NCBI RefSeq assembly: GCF_000266945.1
Contig: NC_018025.1
Location: forward strand, 3,662,001-3,726,000
Direction: 5' to 3'
Length of the DNA stretch: 64,000 bases
From: Desulfomonile tiedjei DSM 6799
GTDB lineage: Bacteria > Desulfobacterota > Desulfomonilia > Desulfomonilales > Desulfomonilaceae
The translations under genes and the position numbers were made by a program. Of the stretch, positions 60,080-64,000 are shown one piece after another. Under the pieces are notes generated by a model. It saw only the letters and a list, made by a program, of their open reading frames with translations, was not told the origin of the DNA and did not search any database. Each line of letters starts with the position of its first letter. The first letter of the stretch is position 1.

Positions 60080-61354
60080 CTATTTAGATGTTTTTACCCA
60101 ACTGGGGAGTTTGATTTTGCCTTCTGCGAGCGCTTCAGGGAATACGATTACGCGTTTGCCGTCATCGGTCCACTGGAAGATGCATCCACACGCTGTTTGC
60201 GTGGGGTCGTTCCCGTAAATCACCTGATTACCGTCATCGAATTTGATTCGTCCGATAACTCCGGCTCTGTCGGTCTTCTTTATCTCTGCAACGAGTTTGT
60301 CCGGATCCAGCGTACCGGCTCTTTCTATTGCTTCAGCGAGAATGTACACGGAATCGTACGAGGGAGCCGGGCCGTGCCCTGCTTCCATAGGTGTTCCGTA
60401 TTTTTTCGCGTAGTCGTCGTAGAATTTTTTCGCGGGAGCGTATTTTTCGGTGGGAATGGCACTGCCGATTTCAAATGTGGTATTGAGAAGTCCGCCTATT
60501 TTTCCTTCAAACGTTTTCCATGCGCCCGGCCCCGCCATGGGAGAAATGAACCCTGCCACCATTGCAGGGATTTTCATCTGTTGCCATTGTTTGAGAAGAA
60601 TACCGCTCTGGGCCATGTCGAACACTGGAAGAATGACCTGAGCACCTTTGCTTTTTGCTTTGCTAAGTCCAGCGGAAAAATCCGACGAACCCGTGGGGTA
60701 CGCCTCGGTTCCCAAATTTTCCCATCCGAACTGCCCTGAAGCCACTTTCAAGGTTCCTTCCGCGGTGGCTTTGGCCCACAAAACATCCTGATGCATCGCG
60801 AAAATCTTGTTGAATCCAAAATCATTCTTCAGGGAACCAAGCGATTGCGCGAGATATTTCACCAGATATACAGCGTTCAAACATACTCTGAAGCAGTATT
60901 TATATTTTTCCGGATCCGCTTTTACTTTTTCTTCCGACTTGGGGGTCATAGCGATAGTGCCGAGCATAGGTACTTTGTACTTGGCGAGAAGATCCATGCC
61001 GGCCAACAACGCTTCCGATCGGAACGGCCCAACGACAATGGCGGCAACTTTCTTTTCTGTTATGATCTTCTCTATTCCGAGCAAAGCTTCCTGCACAGGA
61101 ACTCCAGGGGAGAAATCACGGAGGTCGATTGTCTCGAGTTTGAGCTCTCGTTTCGAGTTGCCGACCTTCACCCCTCCCTTTGCGTTTATCTCGGCCACTG
61201 CCATTTCAACGGCTTTCAGCGATTCTCTGCCTTCGAGAGCCGTCAGTGAAGTGGGCACACCGATGAGAATCGGTTCCTCAGCCATTGCCGGAGAGCCGGC
61301 CCACGCTGCGAGACAGACGACGAATAGTACCATAGCCGTCAGGACGTTCTTCAT
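60080..61354 (-). CDS. livK: Liv-type ABC transporter substrate-binding protein
   Basis: This 424-residue periplasmic binding protein of the LivJ/LivK (peripla_BP_6) type has a signal peptide (MKNVLTAMVLFVVCLAAWAGSPAMA) and then ILIGVPTSLTALEGRESLKAVEMAVAEINAKGGVKVGN, a classical opening. Later come ETIDLRDFSPGVPVQ, VGPFRSEALLAGMDL, GTEAYPTGSSDFSAGLSKAKSKGAQVILPVFDMAQSGILLKQWQQM, and GHGPAPSYDSVYILAEAIERAG. The ligand is unknown and may not be an amino acid. ATG 61354 follows AAAGGAGGACAAAC. It heads the operon livK-H-M-G-F-ligase. Confidence 0.92.
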   Translation of the reverse strand: MKNVLTAMVLFVVCLAAWAGSPAMAEEPILIGVPTSLTALEGRESLKAVEMAVAEINAKGGVKVGNSKRELKLETIDLRDFSPGVPVQEALLGIEKIITEKKVAAIVVGPFRSEALLAGMDLLAKYKVPMLGTIAMTPKSEEKVKADPEKYKYCFRVCLNAVYLVKYLAQSLGSLKNDFGFNKIFAMHQDVLWAKATAEGTLKVASGQFGWENLGTEAYPTGSSDFSAGLSKAKSKGAQVILPVFDMAQSGILLKQWQQMKIPAMVAGFISPMAGPGAWKTFEGKIGGLLNTTFEIGSAIPTEKYAPAKKFYDDYAKKYGTPMEAGHGPAPSYDSVYILAEAIERAGTLDPDKLVAEIKKTDRAGVIGRIKFDDGNQVIYGNDPTQTACGCIFQWTDDGKRVIVFPEALAEGKIKLPSWVKTSK

Positions 61355-61617
61355 GTTTGTCCTCCTTTTATGTACGATCCAGCACTCTGGGGTCACGCAT
61401 ATGTGTAAGAAACTTTTGTTTCTTCAAACGACTGAGGAAAAGAGTATCGAGTTTTCGTCCGCTCGGTGATTATCCGAAAAGTCTACGGATATGGTATGAA
61501 AATGTCAACAAAGAAAAAGACCGTTTTCAGTATTAGAAAACTCACTACACGGAACTATTGCCACAACATGCCCTGTAGAATGTTTTCATTTCATGATACT
61601 GAACTATAGGTAGTTGA

Positions 61618-62463
61618 TCACAAATCCAGGATCTGTCCTTCACGTGCTCCTTCCACTTCGATTGAGGCCGCCTTTGAGGCAACCAGGTCCGAGCATTCCT
61701 GAACCATGGACGCGACTCCCTCATCGGTCCGCCAGGGATCGTGGTGGAACAAAAACAGTCTCTTGACGCCTGCTTCAACAGCCAGTCGAGACACGGAACG
61801 GACGTCGGAATGTCCCCATCCGCGACGATCTCGAATCTCAGCCGTGGTGTACTGACAATCATGCACAAGGAGATCTGCACCCGAACAGAAGGATACGAAA
61901 TCCGAGAAGCTGGTGCCGGACCAGCCCTGGTCGAGCAGTTCGTTATCCGTGATGAATACGAATGTTTTCTTCTCTTCGGTAAATTTGAACCCTACGCCGC
62001 CTTGTGGATGCTGGATCTTGTGGCTTTCAACCAGGGTACCGCCAATCTCTACCGAACCGTTGCGCAGTTTCTGAGAATGTTCTATGCGGGCCTTGAGGTC
62101 CTCGAACCGGAGAGGCCACGTCCCATCGATATAATTCGAGCTGAACACTCGCTGGAGACCTTCCATTGCTCTCGGAGATCCGTCCACTTCAATGTGACAG
62201 CTCGGTGTGAACAGAGGAGCGAAAAAGGGAAAACCCAGAACATGATCCCAGTGGATGTGCGTTATCAGAAGGTGTATACAGGTGTTCTCACTGCGTTTTA
62301 GAAGATGGTCGCCCAAACGTCGAATGCCTGTGCCTGCATCAATGACGATGATACAATCCGATGCCAGATTCAGTTCGAGACAGGTGGTGTTTCCACCGTA
62401 CACAACGGTTTCCGGGCCTGGAGAAGCTATCGATCCTCTCGTCCCCCAAAACGTAATTTTCAT
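61618..62463 (-). CDS. metallo-beta-lactamase fold hydrolase
   Basis: This 281-residue protein begins MKITFWGTRGSIASPGPETVVYGGNTTC. The zinc motif is THIHWDHVLGFPFF (H-x-H-x-D-H), later His/Asp are in DLLVHDCQYT and LFHHDPWR, and VIDAGTGIRRLG is the Asp-Gly turn. It resembles cAMP phosphodiesterase/RNase Z-like MBL proteins (ROK-less). The substrate is unassigned; cyclic nucleotide phosphodiesterase is one option. ATG 62463. It is divergent from bioF and lies upstream of the livK promoter, on the same strand but with 260 bases between them. Confidence 0.85.
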   Translation of the reverse strand: MKITFWGTRGSIASPGPETVVYGGNTTCLELNLASDCIIVIDAGTGIRRLGDHLLKRSENTCIHLLITHIHWDHVLGFPFFAPLFTPSCHIEVDGSPRAMEGLQRVFSSNYIDGTWPLRFEDLKARIEHSQKLRNGSVEIGGTLVESHKIQHPQGGVGFKFTEEKKTFVFITDNELLDQGWSGTSFSDFVSFCSGADLLVHDCQYTTAEIRDRRGWGHSDVRSVSRLAVEAGVKRLFLFHHDPWRTDEGVASMVQECSDLVASKAASIEVEGAREGQILDL

Positions 62464-62689
62464 GATATGCTCGTATTGCTCTTTTCAGTCTCATTCTGAT
62501 TACGAAACGAGCCACGGCGTCCCACTTCCTGGGGTCGTCCGGCTCTTCGACAGAAGACATTAGAATCTGATAGCATTTGGAGCGGAAACAGTCACCAAAA
62601 ATCGTTTACAGAGTACAAGGCTACGGGTTACCATGCCTTTCATATATTCTTATTCCACCATGATAAGAAGAGATTTCGGAGACAGCACA

Positions 62690-63916
62690 ATGGTCAGCTT
62701 GCGGGCGGACAGCAGCCCATGGACTTCAGATATCAGGGATTTGAAACAAAGGAATCTGTATCGGCTCATGCCGGATGTCTCGGGCATTCCGGGCAGAATT
62801 ATTCACGTAAACGGCCGCGAGGCCCTGAATTTTTCAAGCAACAATTATTTGGGTCTGGCAGGACATCCGAAAATAATCGAAGCTACGGTCCGATCGGTTC
62901 GCGAATTCGGCGCAGGTTCCACAGCTTCTCGGCTGATTGCCGGAAACACCGAAATTCATCGTGAGCTGGAACGTTTTATTGCCGAATGGAAAGGAGTGGA
63001 GGCAGCAGTCCTTTTCGGCAGTGGGTATCAGGCAAATGTGGGGGTGATTTCCTGTCTGATGGGACCGGACGATCTGATCGTAAGCGACGAACTGAATCAC
63101 GCCAGCATCATTGACGGATGCCGCCTGGCAAAGAGCCGGGTGATTGTGTACCCCCATTTTGACTTGAATTCCATTGAGGATGCTCTTCGATTACCCGGAT
63201 TCAGGCGAAAGCTTGTAGTAACGGAGTCGGTATTTTCCATGGACGGAGATCGAGCACCTCTGCGAGAGATCGATTCCCTGTGCAGGAAATGGGGAGCCTC
63301 ACTCATGGTTGACGAAGCCCACGCTTCGGGCGTTCTCGGGCCTTGCGGCCAAGGATTGGCTTCGGAAATGGGGGTCGTTCCGGAAATTCAGATGGGCACT
63401 CTCGGGAAAGCCGCCGGGACTGGTGGCGCGTACGTTGCCGGAAGCAGATCGCTGATCGAGCTTATCGTGAACAGGGCAAGGTCTCTGATCTACACCACCG
63501 CGGCCCCGCCCGCGACAATTGGGGCTGCTCTGGAAGCGCTCAAGATCGTGATCTCACCTGAAGGAGACAAAAGGAGAGCGCGTCTTGCCCATAATAGCGA
63601 GGTGTTCAACGGCTTGCTTTGTCAGGAGTTTTCTCTCGACACTCCGCCCTCTCACATAGTACCCGTTATGATCGGGGATTCCGGCAGAACCATGAGTATA
63701 AGCACCGCGTGCATGGATGGAGGGATCTTTGCGCACGGCATACGTTTTCCCACGGTGCCGGAAGGAACCGCACGCTTGAGATTCACTCTGATGAGCGATC
63801 ACACTGACGCTGACCTGAAGAAAGCGGTCGATATCCTGAAAACGGCTTTTGAGAATTCACGCAGCGATCCCAAATGCGCTGCATCTGCAATAGATCATGT
63901 CCAGGTTTCAACCTGA
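62690..63916 (+). CDS. bioF: 8-amino-7-oxononanoate synthase family protein (BioF)
   Basis: This 408-residue PLP enzyme of the alpha-oxoamine synthase family condenses an acyl thioester with an amino acid; BioF makes 8-amino-7-oxononanoate in biotin synthesis. It has NYLGLAGHPKIIEATVRSV, YGAGSTASRLIAGNTEIH-like FGAGSTASRLIAGNT, VSDELNHASIIDGCRLA, VTESVFSMDGDRAPL, MVDEAHASGVLG, the PLP Lys in MGTLGKAAGTGGAY and RARSLIYTTAAPPA. A KBL-type or serine palmitoyltransferase-type role cannot be excluded. ATG 62690 has GGAG 8 bases upstream; the frame extends 19 codons more. The next gene may be part of the same pathway. Confidence 0.9.
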   Translation: MVSLRADSSPWTSDIRDLKQRNLYRLMPDVSGIPGRIIHVNGREALNFSSNNYLGLAGHPKIIEATVRSVREFGAGSTASRLIAGNTEIHRELERFIAEWKGVEAAVLFGSGYQANVGVISCLMGPDDLIVSDELNHASIIDGCRLAKSRVIVYPHFDLNSIEDALRLPGFRRKLVVTESVFSMDGDRAPLREIDSLCRKWGASLMVDEAHASGVLGPCGQGLASEMGVVPEIQMGTLGKAAGTGGAYVAGSRSLIELIVNRARSLIYTTAAPPATIGAALEALKIVISPEGDKRRARLAHNSEVFNGLLCQEFSLDTPPSHIVPVMIGDSGRTMSISTACMDGGIFAHGIRFPTVPEGTARLRFTLMSDHTDADLKKAVDILKTAFENSRSDPKCAASAIDHVQVST

Positions 63917-63927
63917 GATCAGAAATC

Positions 63928-64000
63928 ATGCGCGGAACGGAAAACTCTATGTTCGATTCCATAGAATCTTTGCAGCAACGTTTACTCAATGAAAAGTACA
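63928..64000 (+). CDS. start of a gene downstream of bioF, cut by window
   Basis: An open plus-strand frame runs from ATG 63928 (or ATG 63949, reading MFDSIESLQQRLLNEKY) to the window end, 12 bases after bioF. The short N-terminus is not enough to name it. A biotin gene such as bioA or bioB would fit the context, but this is inference. Confidence 0.45.
   Translation, partial: MRGTENSMFDSIESLQQRLLNEKY

Overview
The window looks like a piece of a Gram-negative, anaerobic chromosome of the Deltaproteobacteria / Desulfobacterota type, probably a sulfate reducer or syntroph. The support is a tetraheme cytochrome c3 with all four distal histidines, a seven-heme c / b-type cytochrome fusion, LPS and outer-membrane assembly genes (lpxD, skp, bamA, bamD, lolCD), type IV pilus genes and GC content near 50 percent. 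Desulfomonile is a plausible genus, but this is an impression and not a demonstrated match. I see no rRNA, tRNA, CRISPR array, phage or intact insertion sequence.

Layout. 1-7564 (minus): an envelope operon with overlapping genes, lysS-lolC-lolD-bamA-skp-lpxD, the last cut by the window edge. 7787-11952 (minus): type IV pilus motor and platform genes pilB-pilT-pilC. 12128-16072 (plus): a ferredoxin-like DUF362 protein, a Gln/Pro-rich secreted protein and purF. 16279-20774 (minus): ispD, an HD-GYP response regulator, a lytic transglycosylase and a TPR protein. 21185-30517: polyprenyl diphosphate synthase, a BamD-like lipoprotein, RqcH/NFACT, a dCTP-deaminase-like protein, a lone MqsA-type zinc domain, a YyaL-like protein and transketolase. 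30938-37100: a degenerate zincin-like protein, a TPR protein, a nitroreductase and a minor-pilin operon.

37688-46690 (plus) mixes small and redox genes: an L7/L12-like membrane protein, a PHP hydrolase, a cyclodeaminase-like protein, a Cys-rich mini-protein, dnaJ, a B12-dependent radical SAM enzyme, a hydrogenase maturation protease, cytochrome c3 and the c/b cytochrome fusion. The last three suggest a route from a periplasmic hydrogenase through c3 to the quinone pool. 46736-50342 (minus) is a symporter-like sensor kinase, its response regulator and a small membrane protein. 50815-53270 holds an MCE (MlaD) protein and a large aromatic-rich repeat protein. 53952-54773 (plus) is an AT-rich islet encoding a Panacea-domain antitoxin candidate and a small RelE-like toxin candidate. 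54795-61354 (minus) is a complete Liv-type ABC importer followed by an acyl-CoA ligase, suggesting uptake and CoA activation of an organic acid. The window ends with an MBL-fold hydrolase, bioF and the start of another gene.

The intergenic spaces carry at least two families of dispersed palindromic repeats. One has two hairpin heads and is present in about six full or partial copies, one of them split by a roughly 210-bp MITE-like insertion. The other is a roughly 110-bp element present three times, each time just downstream of a plus-strand gene.
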